A stretch of 64,000 nucleotides of DNA from Poecilobothrus nobilitatus (lineage: Eukaryota; Arthropoda; Insecta; Diptera; Dolichopodidae): NCBI GenBank assembly GCA_947095535.1, contig OX352772.1:48255445-48319444 (forward strand), written 5' to 3'. Below, piece by piece: positions 48,111 to 59,348 of the stretch (position 1 is the first letter of the stretch; each line of letters starts with the position of its first letter). The translations under genes and the position numbers were made by a program. A model generated the notes under the pieces. It had not been told where the DNA came from, did not search any database, and saw only the letters and a list, made by a program, of their open reading frames with translations.

Positions 48111-48688
48111 CAGGGTGTTTCACGAAAAAGTTGACAGAGTCGATAGAGTTTTTAAAAAAATTTGAATTAAATGTTAATAACTAAAAATTACAATTTTGTT
48201 ATCCTTGTTTTTAATAAATTCATTAACAGTTCTGTAATTTTTGGGCTTGGCTCAAAATGTAAAGGAGAAAAAAATTAAATAAAGCACATTAAAGAAACTC
48301 TTATATTAATACCGTTATTTTTTTTTTTGTTATTTTCTAATAAAAAATTTAAAAAACATATGTTGTAGGTAAAAAAAGTTAATAATTTTTAATTTGAGGC
48401 TTCAATTGCTCTCGCTGTAAGAATCTAGAAATCTGTTTAATAATGAAAAAGAAAAATTTAATAAGCTTTCAAATCCTAAATTCTTTTTTATTCTATCTTA
48501 TGTGGTTAATATTTTATACAGACATTAAACTAAACCAACTATTTTTGGTAGTGGAAAGTCCTCTAAAACCTCATTTCTTCCAAACTGTTGAGAATAAACG
48601 CTATCGTCTAATACAAATTTTTGTTTGTATTGGTCTCCTGAATCATCAGTTCAGCTGTTCTGTGTCAGCTTTATTGCAATACACCCTG
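48111..48688. mobile_element. CAGGGTG-type inverted-repeat element, copy C
   Basis: TA then CAGGGTGTTTCACGAAAAAG, with GTTGACAGAG inside. The right end reversed is CAGGGTGTATTGCAATAAAG with GCTGACACAG, followed by TA. It is about 578 bases. The open frame at 48443-48718 runs through its end and is an artefact. Confidence 0.75.
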
Positions 48689-49796
48689 TATATTATAATA
48701 TTTTATAATATTTATTAATTGCAAGATATTTATGATATTTTCGATTAGATTATTTTATTAGAGTGTATTTATATTAACATTGTGCTTATTTTACTAGTGT
48801 TTTATTTTGACAGTGGGGGGTGATAAAAATTGATAGTCCGATGTACTAAAAATTAGTGCTAACTAAATAACCTCGATTATTGTTTCTTTTTATATTGAAA
48901 TTCATTTTTAGAATTTTAAAATTTATTCAAAATAATTTTTTTTTATATTTTCATAATACTCTTTAAAATTTACTTAAATACTAGTTACAAACTACCGATT
49001 ATCTGTTATAAAAAAAAAAAATTAAATGTAGAAACAAAAAAAAATTTAAATTAGTATTTTTGCTATTTCTATTATGAGAATATTTGTGTATAATATGATA
49101 TTATCTGGTAACCATAAAATACAATGCATTTTTACTTTTCTTTTCATTGCAACACTTTACGCATAATGTGAGAAATCCATATGGACTTCATTATGAAACT
49201 TTTATTCAAAGTGTAAAAATTTCTTATAAAAGTTTCACATATAAAAAATTTAAGTTAAGTTTTTATAAGTTTTTAGAGATTTTTTAATTACAGTCGGTAT
49301 TAATTTGCACTCGTAAACTTCTAAAGAAATTTGAATCAAATATCTTGTAATATGGATTTACTTCGAAAAACTTTAAAATTTGGCTTAATAGCAATAGAAA
49401 TTTGTTACAAAAGAGTGTAGGGGTCTACTGCGAAATTTCATTTTAAAAATCTTTTTCTTTCTACACATATTATAGGTTTAGGTAATAGCGAGATAAATTA
49501 GAGGCAGATGGCATAAGAGAGCAAAATTGGAAGGTAAATTTATAGACGAAGATGCAAACCTTCTTTTTGATAAGCTATAAATTATATAATGAACCATATA
49601 TGTATCAGAGGCGAACACATTGGATGGAAGCATGTTCAACGTTTTAGTAGTCCTCAAGAATATGTAAATTAAATACTGAAGAATTGAAAATAATGGGGTT
49701 ACCATTCCAAATCGCTCTAAACAAGTTATTGAACACCCTGATTTTGTAATCAACCTAAAAACAAATATTGTATAAAATGAGGACGTAACACTTAAC
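48689..49796. other. AT-rich intergenic sequence
   Basis: The 106-codon minus-strand frame at 49478-49798 starts with TTG, lies at the edge of repeat R1 and has no motif. Near 49734 the word TTGAACACCCTG resembles a lone end of the CAGGGTG family. Confidence 0.3.
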
Positions 49797-50475
49797 AAAA
49801 CTCAGATGACAAACATCATATTTCTCCTAAGTTCACTTATCACAAAATCCACAATGGAAAAAATCGAGTAGCAAACTTCTCACTTAATAAATTTACAATT
49901 CGCCAATATCGATTTTTCAAAAAATTAAAAATATCTGTATTTTTAGCAAAGACTTTGTATATAGTAAAATTAATGTGTTAATACTCTTCAAAATTTGTCC
50001 CCCTATTACTGAATATTCAAATATATGTACATATATATGCAAGATTATGAATTAGGAGAGATTTTAGAGTTAGTTACAAGATCAGGGTTTCAATAAAATG
50101 TTTAGCAGGGGTTACAAAAATTATTAGAAATTTTAAGAGATTTAATTTGGTATGAGTTGGTTTAAGTTGGTTCCTTTTTGCAGAATATGTATATATGCGA
50201 CATTTTGAATTAAGAAGAATTTTAGATTTGTTACAAAGTCAGGATTTTACACTTTTTACAGAATATTTATATATACGTATATGCGAGGTTCTGAATAAGA
50301 AGAGATTTTAGATTTAGTTAAAAAATCAGGGCTGTACTGTAAGCATTTAATATACGTATACTTAATGTTCCCTATATACATACATATACTTATGTTATTT
50401 GAAAATTTGTCAAACGAATCTTTTGTAAAGTAAAAATTTGACATGTACTTTTTTTGACAAATGCGTTTTTATACC
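49797..50475 (+). repeat. Dispersed repeat family R1, copy 2
   Basis: It is colinear with 19440-20015. It also shows an internal unit three times: ATGCAAGATTATGAATTAGG (50038), ATGCGACATTTTGAATTAAG (50190) and ATGCGAGGTTCTGAATAAG (50281), each followed by GATTTTAGA-like and GTTAC-AAA-TCAGG-like words. Confidence 0.65.
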
Positions 50476-52120
50476 TGTATAAAATCTAATAAAAATTTAA
50501 ATATTAAGATATATCAGTGCCGAATTAGTCTACAAAGTAAAAATAAATATTTAAAAAAAAGTAAAATTAGTTCATTGTGCTTTTAATATTATGCTTAAAA
50601 TTTAAATTTTACAGCCTTCATATTTTCCAGCAAAATCAAAAAATTGTTATTTTCAATTAAAATTTTATTATAAAAATTTTAAAAAAACAATTTAGTTTTT
50701 TTAATTTTTAAATTTTAACCTTAGGTTTTTTTTTTGTAAATACGTACTTACCTATATATTTAAAATCAACCATTATATAATATGTATACATATTTGACAT
50801 AATTTTAGTTAAACGTAGTAAAAAAAATAAAAAAAAAAACTTAACTTAATATAAAGGTACCATCATGTTTACATGTTTAGTGACATTTTGCTTCCGATAA
50901 CAAAAAAAAAAAAAAAAACAAAAACAGAGAAGGTTATATCTATAATATGCCTAATGAACTCAATTTAACATTTAATTCTTTATTATATTTATTAAATAAA
51001 TTTATAACATGCCTAGATATAATTGAAATTATTATAACCATAAAACTTTTTTTTTTTAAATCCATTCTACTAAAAATTAAATAAAATAAAAATAAGTATT
51101 GATATGCTAATTATTTAATATAATTTCATCAATGTTTAATTTGTTATTTTGTTTAATTTATTTATTTTATTAATTTAAATTTTTTTTTTTTTTTTCAAAA
51201 AACATAACCTTAAAATTTCACCTTCAAATTGATTATTAATATTATTAATTAATTTCATTTCAATATAATAAATTTTATATTAAAATCACAAGCCCTTTTC
51301 CGTCTTTAAATGTAATAAAAATAAAAAAAAAATAAAAAAATACTGTCTAGTGGATCACATCAAATCATAACCTCAAAAAATTCTCACGCAACAAAAAAAA
51401 ATAAAAAACTTAAATACTAAATTTGATTCATTTTTATTTCAAATCATTCAAAGTTTTGTGTGTAGAATTTTAGACTTAAATTAATTTTTTTTTTTTCTTA
51501 ATTTTATTCTCAGTTTTTTGCTTCTTTTGTTCGTTTTCTTTTTTTTTTTGAAAATTGAGTTTTTCCATAAAATTTTTCATTCAAAATATTAAAAAAAGTT
51601 TCTGAAAAAACCAAATAGAAAATTATAAATAAAAAAAAACCAAACTACATTTTATATTTTTAATTTTGTACATTATATCACATTCTATTTATTATACAGT
51701 TGTGGAAAAAAAAAATGATGAATATTAATATTTATGAGAATTTTTACAAAGTTTTATTTTTTTAAAGAAATAAACAAAGAATAAAAATTACCTAAAATCT
51801 GTAAAGTTTTAGGAAAAATGTCCAAGAATTGTACTGTCAGCACAGTATCAATTCTTGGCAAAATCTTTTATAGATAAATGTATTACTAGAAGTTTTTTAT
51901 AATGTTTATTTAACTATTATTTTATTTCTTTGTTTTAAAAAAAATGCAATACTATTCTTAATCGAATGTCGAAGCATCCCACTATATATATCGGAAAATC
52001 CATTTGAGACATTAAGATACTTTAAAAAAAAACTTTAACATTTTCTTTTACTAATTTTACCTGAGTATTATAAACTCTGATCTAGAAATACTTGTGAACC
52101 TGACACACCTAACTTTTCAT
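50476..52120. other. Homopolymer-rich AT sequence
   Basis: Only A/T runs and short AT words are present. No gene, RNA or repeat family was recognised. Confidence 0.3.
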
Positions 52121-52250
52121 CTGGCTCTTAGTGTCTGAGTGATTAAGCGCATTGCTTATCCAGAGGGAGAGTGGGGGTTCAAATTCAGCATTGGTAAGAG
52201 TTTTGAATATGAAAATTTTCTGAAAAGGTAAAACATAATCTCCCTTATGA
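52121..52250 (+). mobile_element. tRNA-derived SINE, family 2
   Basis: It begins TGGCTCTTAGTGTCTGAGTG, with an A box in TGTCTGAGTGATTAAGCGC, and has a B box GGTTCAAATTC about 40 bases later. It ends at AATCTCCCTTATGA, an ending shared with 54245-54360. The head differs from family 1 and recalls a class II (long variable arm) tRNA, but the source is not assigned. Confidence 0.6.
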
Positions 52251-53914
52251 CCGTATCTAGCATACATATATATAATGTGTAATATAAAGAAAATAAATAA
52301 TATTATTATATAAATTATTAAGAGTATTTAGATGCCCCAGATCTAAAAGCAAAAGGCCCAAACGTTTTTGAATAGGGCGCAACGTATTTGATGTATTATT
52401 AATGCTGTAGAACATTTTTAGCATATTTCTGTCTTCCAATAACAAATACTTAAACCAGAAATGAAACAATGCATGTTTTTCGTGGAATTTTCGATGTTAA
52501 AAAAAAAATGGTGCAAGTAACCTTCAAAGACAGATTTTTTCAATATAATATAGAAAGTAATTTCTTTAATATTTTCCCCTAATAATTAAATTAATCACGT
52601 CTGCGATATTCAATTTGCAGTTTTTATTCCAAAATGTCTGAAAAACTTGTACTTTTAGGAGCTTTAATTAATTTGATTAAAATTTTAACTTTCTAATTGT
52701 TATCACAGTTTCAAATACATACCATATTTTTTTTAATTTCCATTTAATTACGTACATTAAGAAAACATCAATCAAAAAAATTGTAATAGACACACCAAGT
52801 ATTTATTACAATATGTTATAAAAGAATAAAAATTGAGTTTTGAACAGAGAAGTAAAGATTTTTCAGAGAAGAAAAGCAAAAAATCATTCCCAAATATCAA
52901 TACGGGGAAAAAACATACACAACTCATGAAAGAGAATCGATCATAAATAATTCATTAATTAGATCAAAATCGATCACCAGCACAAGAGATAAAAATGGAT
53001 GTGTTTTATGTGTCGCATTTGGTGTTAATAGGTAGATAGAAAAGGAATGCCGATGCACAAATAAGTCTGTTGTGATACTTTGGATCAATTATTTTTGCGG
53101 CTTCTGCAAAAGTTACATGAGTTAAATCCTTCAGGAGTGTGTTAATAAATGGGGTTAATAATTAATATTTTCGTTGCCACAAATATCTGGTGATCAAAAC
53201 AGCACATTATATTTTAAATTTTAATTCAACTAAAAATTGAATATACATATATTTTTTTCAAAACAAGGCAAAAAAAGGCATAATAAAATGATCAAAAAGT
53301 AAAGTAAGTTATTTTATGTTTTTCTATTTCAAATTAAAAAAATTTATTCGACTGCAAAGAAAAAATCTGTTGGATTCAATTAGTTTTATTACCATCATAA
53401 ATATTATGAAAAAAAAATTCTTTGATTATATTTCCCTAACTGTAAAAAGTTACATAAATTCATGTATACATATATAAATAAATTTATAATATAATTATAA
53501 AATGCTTGAATGATGGTGACAAAGCTTCAACATCATCTCCACATTCATTGATACATTATAATATTTAGTTTGAAAAAAAAAAAAACAATATTATACTACT
53601 CTACTCATTACATCAATCACTCATTCGTATATTCACTAACTCACTTATACATATACAAAATTTTATAAAATAACAAATTCATCTCTAAAGTAAAAAGAAA
53701 AATACATGAATCAGTAATTTATCAAATCCCGATAATACTTCATAAATAGATATCATTTTTTACCGTTATTATGATAACAGTAAATTTAATTTTTGAAAGA
53801 AAAAAAGTTTTTAAGATTTTACAAATTACCTGTATCTTAATTAAGGAAAAATTATCAATTCACCCCTATAAATATGCAATTAATTCATATATTTAAATTC
53901 ATATGCATTTCATA
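52251..53914. other. AT-rich intergenic sequence
   Basis: No supported gene. The minus-strand frame at 52257-52469 is without motif. Confidence 0.3.
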
Positions 53915-54115
53915 TATATTATATTAATATATATTATATTAATATATATTATATAATATTATATTAATATATATTATATATATATTAATATATATATTAT
54001 ATATATATTAATATATTAATATATATATATATATATATTAATATATATTAATATATGAATATTAATATATATTCATATATATTAATTCATATATATTAAT
54101 TCATATATTTATTTA
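53915..54115. repeat. Pure A/T palindromic array
   Basis: Almost only A and T in nested ATATTAATATATATTATAT words, each self-complementary, over about 200 bases, with occasional ATTCATAT units on the right. It should extrude cruciforms readily. It is likely an expanded AT microsatellite. Confidence 0.8.
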
Positions 54116-54244
54116 TTTATATATTTAAAAGAAAAATAAAAAGCACGTAATGGGCTAAATAGCAGAGGTCCTATACTAATACTATTAAAATATTTTTGAT
54201 AATATTAGCTTTAAATAAATAAATAATTAAGTAAAATTAAATAA

Positions 54245-54360
54245 GGGCTCCTCGGCGAACGAGTAGACACAATGCATTTTAACGGAGAGAGAGCGAATTC
54301 AACTTCAAAAGTACAGATAGCAAGGTTCTTTCAATTCAAAATAAATCTCCCTTGCTAGCA
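54245..54360 (+). mobile_element. tRNA-derived SINE, family 2, decayed
   Basis: GGCTCCTCGGCGAACGAGTAGA replaces the A-box region (read in two parts), GCGAATTCAACTT the B box, and the end AATCTCCCTTGCTA matches 52121-52250. Confidence 0.5.
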
Positions 54361-56179
54361 AATTAAATTAAAATGTAAACTATAAAAAAATAAATAAATA
54401 TTACGAAAAACCATCAAATTAACGTTTGTACCCCTACAAAATAAAAGATATCAGAAATACGATCAATTGTCGATAATAAGATCAAGAAACAAAAAATTTA
54501 TTTTCTTTGTATTGCTTTAAAAATTAAAATATTTTTACCAATTATTGACTAAGGTCAAGCAACTAACGGACAATAATCAAAATACATTACATTTAAAAAA
54601 ATACAAAAAAAACAGAAAAAGAAGATAAAATTGGGCCGCGTAAAATAGAAAAACCCTCTTCAAAATATTTATTATATGGTAGAAAAGATTGTTCCAGGTT
54701 TTTATTTTTAGTAGGTACTGAAGAAAAAAAAAAATATAAAAAAAACCATAACAATTTGATAATAACTCAGCAATGATAGCAAAAATTTTAATACAATCAT
54801 AAAAAAATTAAAAGTAACAAAAAACAAAAAAAATAGAAAAATAAGAAATATAATATTTTTCATAGCTGATATTCAACCATCCAAAACGTCAAAATGAGAA
54901 ATAACTTCATAAAACAAAAAAAATCAAAAAAATAAAAAAAAAAAAAACACATCTCTGAACCTGTGAAATTTTTTTGAACTGAAAAGCTTTATATGAAAAT
55001 TTTTTACAACCTGTTACACTAAAAAAAATTAATAACGTGTTCTAAAAACATAATCTACAAATAAGAATAATCGTGTTCTTTTTAAATTCCAGTAAATTAA
55101 GTCTTACATCTGTTAGAGTTTAGTAGCGCTTTATAAAAACAGGTAAATTTTATAATGTAGACTTCAAAGATTTTAAGTTTTTTAAACTCTGATTTAATAC
55201 CTCCAACTGCATGGACTAACTTTAAGATGTCTTATTTTATTCGTATAATTAAACCCTCTTATTGCTTAAAATGTTAAATGTTGTAATATATCATACAGTT
55301 TTTTTTTTACTGAAATTGTTAAACTGTATTAAGAACAAGAACAAGAACATACGTTCACCATTTCTTTAATTTAGAATCTTAATAATGCCGAAATTACATA
55401 TTTCATATTAACTTAGTTAAAATGAAAAATATAATTAAGTAATTTATTCGCTTGAATCAGGAACTATAATTTAAAACTGACATTTCTTTAAGATGTGAAT
55501 GTGAACTCAAATGTCGTTAAAGCTTAAAACCTTGTTTTTGTTAATTTAAAGCCAATAAAATCAGTAATCGCCAAGGAATTGAATTAAAATTGAAAACTTC
55601 TAAAAAATTATTCTTTTAAATCAATAATCAAAAATAAAAATAATAAATAATTTTATTTCAATTTTACAACTCACAGATAATATTTATAAAATATTTAAAA
55701 TATTATAAACAGATTTGAATTCAATTTAATTTGAGAATGTTAAGAAATTGTAGTTGAAAGTTAAATAAAATTGAATGTAACTGTTACACAGAGCTTGTAA
55801 TTTTTAGGATATTTTACATTTTCTTAAAATATTTATAGTTCTGATACTTAATTTTCTCTTAATAAGATGATACTCTTAATTACCCTAAGATTGTTGTAAA
55901 AATTGCAAATGGAATTTACTAAACAAACAAATAAGAACCAGAGCCATCTGGCCGGATTTGAGTTTAAAAAGATCTAAGTGTCTTCCTGTGTCTTCAGACC
56001 TAAAATAATATAAGAGGTTGGTGTTATTACGGACCATTCTATGAGTAGACATGTAGATTTTTCAAAGGAATTGACGCTATAGTGTTAGTGAAGCACTTTT
56101 TCTGCACGTGTACCGGTATGTCAACTAAAATATGAAAATATCTCTATATTTTCTATTTCCAACATTCATTACAAATATA
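54361..56179. other. AT-rich intergenic sequence upstream of the zinc-finger gene
   Basis: A short AAGAACAAGAACAAGAAC stretch lies near 55330. No gene or RNA is supported. Confidence 0.3.
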
Positions 56180-56340
56180 TTAACAAATATATATTATATT
56201 TAGGTGACCTGTCTGAGATGGAATTGAAAAGCTGTCAAAGCGTCTTTCCGTCAGAGTGCAGTCATTTTGGTATAAATCTAAGAAAACTTAATACCAACTC
56301 TCGCAGAATAAGTTATTTTACGTTTTGTACAAAATTTTAA
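56180..56340 (+). repeat. Dispersed repeat family R3, copy 3
   Basis: It contains TTTAGGTGACCTGTCTGAGA, AGCTGTCAAAGCGTCTTTC and TGGTATAAATCTAAGAAAAC, then AATACCAACTCTCGCAGAATA. It matches the 37985-38240 copy in order. Confidence 0.5.
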
Positions 56341-57070
56341 GTAAAAATCACAAAAAATCAATGAATCTAAAAAAAAATTAAGTAAATTAAATAAATTAAC
56401 TGAAACAAATAGAGGCAAAGACAGGTAAACAAGTTGTTTGAACCTATAAAAGCTGATTAGTGAAAGGAAAATGGAAAAGAGTATAAAAAGTATTTATAGC
56501 CATAACTGAACAAAATTTCTTTCAAGTTCAGAGTTTATATAACATTTGATAGTATGGTATTTATACCAAAATTTAAACCAACAAAATATATATTGCATCA
56601 AATAAAATACTAAAATTTTCCTACCTGTTTAATATTATTAATATCAAAATACTGAAAATTTTACATTAATTAAAGTTAAAATAGATATTTATGGAGTATT
56701 TCACCATACTTTACAAATCTATAAGGAAATAATATAACAGCAACATTAATATTACATTTTTAAAACCATTTAAACTAATTTAATTCAAATTAACATCATT
56801 ACGTATTATCTGCAACATAACAACTATCATTACTTAAAAGTTAACAAAATAAAAATGAGGAAAGATACAAAAATAACAACCATGCCATTTTTTTCTCTCA
56901 GTGTAAATTCAATCCGCAGAATATTTGCTGTTTTTTTATTATATATATATTTTATGGAAATTAGGAGAAGCATAATTTCAACATCATTATTGTATATAAC
57001 AAAACACAAAATGTGTAATAAACAAACAAATAAAAAAAAAAAAATATATGCAAAAAAAGTCAAAAAGTCA

Positions 57071-57105
57071 TCAGAGTAAAATTGTCTATCGGGACCATCG
57101 GACGT
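57071..57105 (+). promoter_or_regulatory. Inr + DPE core promoter with pause-button match
   Basis: TCAGAG at 57071 places A+1 at 57073. GGACGT occupies 57100-57105, which is exactly +28 to +33 and fits the DPE consensus RGWYVT at all six positions. TCGGACG (57098-57104) fits the pause-button consensus KCGRWCG at all seven. The +18 to +27 bases match the MTE at about seven of ten. A weak TATATG lies near -30. Transcription from here would give a leader of 300 nt before the ATG at 57373. The consensus definitions come from Drosophila. Use in this species is inferred. Confidence 0.6.
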
Positions 57106-57256
57106 GTCGCACTACAATAAAAATTTATAACAAACAACAAAATAACATTCTTTGAATACCATTCGCAATAATTAAAAGAAAGAAAAATAATAAAAAACAA
57201 AATAAAAAAAAATTTCATAATTAAATTTACGCAATTTTATTTTTTTTTTTTAATAA

Positions 57257-57422
57257 ATGCTTATCTATGGCGCCGTTGGATTAAAATAAAAATGTTAAAC
57301 ATAATAATTAGTGCCGGGCAACAAATTTTTTAATTTTATTTTAAATGGATTTATTTACGTTGTTATTAAAAAATGTCCCCGAAATCGCATACACCAAACA
57401 TATTTTTAATAAAATACGATAG
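57257..57422 (+). promoter_or_regulatory. Four upstream reading frames in the leader
   Basis: ATGs at 57257 (ten codons), 57267 (five codons, MAPLD), 57292 (13 codons) and 57345 precede the main start. The last runs 25 codons to 57422, out of frame with and overlapping the main start at 57373. Such an arrangement would be expected to lower translation of the main frame, if this leader is not spliced. Confidence 0.5.
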
Positions 57423-59348
57423 TACAAACGGCAACAATATAATATCCAACATTAACAACAACAAAAACATCGAAATCGAAATGCTCAATAAAAATTCTAA
57501 TCAAAAATCGAATAATAGTTATCTATTCTTTAACAGTAATAAAAATATTCAAACAAATTCAAATCGAATTGAATCAGAACTAACATTACAACAACATCAA
57601 CATAATATTCAACATGATAATAACAAAAAAACAACTTTTAAAAATATAAATAATTCAGTTGCAGAAAATCGAAACGGTATTTGTTGTAATACAACAAATC
57701 GTGATTTAAATAACACAAGTAAACAGGAACACCAGCTGTATGCAACAGTTCAACATCATCAACAACAAAATTACAAGCATGAAAAGTATAAAAGACGATC
57801 CTTCTGCCAATTGCATCAGCCACAACAACAAGAACAACAAAATTTAAATATTAATTTTCAGTGCCAAAGCCGACAATCCCAATATATGAAATGCTCCAGT
57901 TGTTGTCAATCAACATCATCATCAACATCATCATTATCTTCTTCAGCACAAATAGAAAAAAATTTTACACAAAAAGAAGAAAGTGCTAATAGTATTAAAA
58001 CAAACAATAATAATAAAATTCAAAGTAGTAATAGTTGTAATTTTAATAATGGTGCAACAATAACAAAAGTAACCTCTTTAGAACAACAACAGCAACAACA
58101 GTCAAAACATGAACAAAATTCAAATATTGTTGTATCTACAGCTAGTGCTTTAAAAACTGCTAAGGTCAATAAAAATTCATCATTATTACAATCATTTTTA
58201 TCATCTTCATCAACACCACCATCATCATTATCATTATCAACATCATCAACAAAATCTTTTACAACAGATTTAATAAATAGCCGGAATAAGAATAGTACTA
58301 GTACTAATGGATATTATTATTATCATCATCATCATCATCACAATCATAATCATAATAATAATAGTAATAAAAACATTTTATTTGATGATGAAGACATTCA
58401 CAATAGTCGTGATGATCAAAATGATTATCAAAATCATTTTAATAAACGGCACTTAAATAAAAATCGTAATACTATGAATAATAAAAATAATGAAAACAGA
58501 AAATCCATTGATAGTAAAGTTGTTGCTGTTAATATAAATGCTGAACAGAAACAGAAACAGCAACAGAAACAACAACAAAATAATGATGATGATTGTTGGA
58601 TATTACGGTATTCTGAATTAGAAACAGACTTTCATCCATGGTCATATCAAGGTGAAAAAAAATTTTGCCATTTTGATTTAGTACCTTGGCGAAAGCAATA
58701 CGATAATAAACAACGTACAACAACATTATTAAATGATTTATCACAATTGCAACAAAAAGAAAATTGCGGAAATAATAAAAATAATAATACAAAATTCGAA
58801 TTGACAACAAAAGATAAAAATTCATTAAAAAAAATTAATAAAATTATTGAAAATCGAAAAAATCGTCAACAATTACGTCGAATTTTAAGTGAAAATAAAA
58901 ATAAAAATTTTAAAAATTCAACAAGAGTACGTTTAATTTTTTCTATTGAATTAAAAAGTAAAAGAATGGATATATTAAAACGTTCAGAATTAAAATCAAA
59001 ATCTAAAAAATTATTAAAATCAACAAATTCAAAATTATCAACATCGGCAACATCTACATCATTATTTAATTCAACTGAAACTGATATTAATACAATGATA
59101 TTACCATCCCTAACACGACATTATTTATATAATTATGATAAAAGTTTAAGTGAAAATGGTTATTTAAATTATACAAATCGTTCAAAATTATTAAATAAAT
59201 ATAAAAAAAATAAATTATTACAAAAACATTTAACATATTTAAGTCAAAGATGTGATTATCGTAATATAATAAATGAATGTTTAAGAATAAATGGTGGTGT
59301 TATTATATTAAGTGATGATATGGTGCCATGTGGCAAATGTAGTAAAAG
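57373..59348 (+). CDS. Asn/Gln/Ser/His-rich protein, long first coding exon ending inside a C2HC-type zinc finger
   Basis: The frame opens at ATG 57373 (AAAAAATGTC context) and is unbroken to a TAA at 59398-59400 (675 codons). I place the exon end at 59348, because AAAAG followed by GTATTT is a good donor and the 16 codons after it are A/T-run translation. That leaves 658 codons plus two bases (phase 2). Residues 1-400 are low-complexity with Gln, Asn and Ser runs and a Tyr/His stretch near 313-328. A more ordered block follows at about 408-441 (CWILRYSELETDFHPWSYQG and FCHFDLVPWRK), then a basic region. A second ordered block at about 577-659 ends DDMVPCGKCSKR, with Cys653 and Cys656. This matches the first half of the zf-C2HC_2 pattern (LVPC-x2-C-x-R-x-F then H-x3-C), so the second half should be in the next exon. 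Gene identity is not recognised. Minus-strand frames inside it are shadows. Confidence 0.8.

Noticed and set aside
48443..48718. 91-codon plus-strand frame
   Set aside because: It runs through the inverted right end of the CAGGGTG element at 48111-48688.
49478..49798. 106-codon minus-strand frame, one of the longest in the window
   Set aside because: It starts with TTG, has no domain or splice support and abuts repeat family R1.
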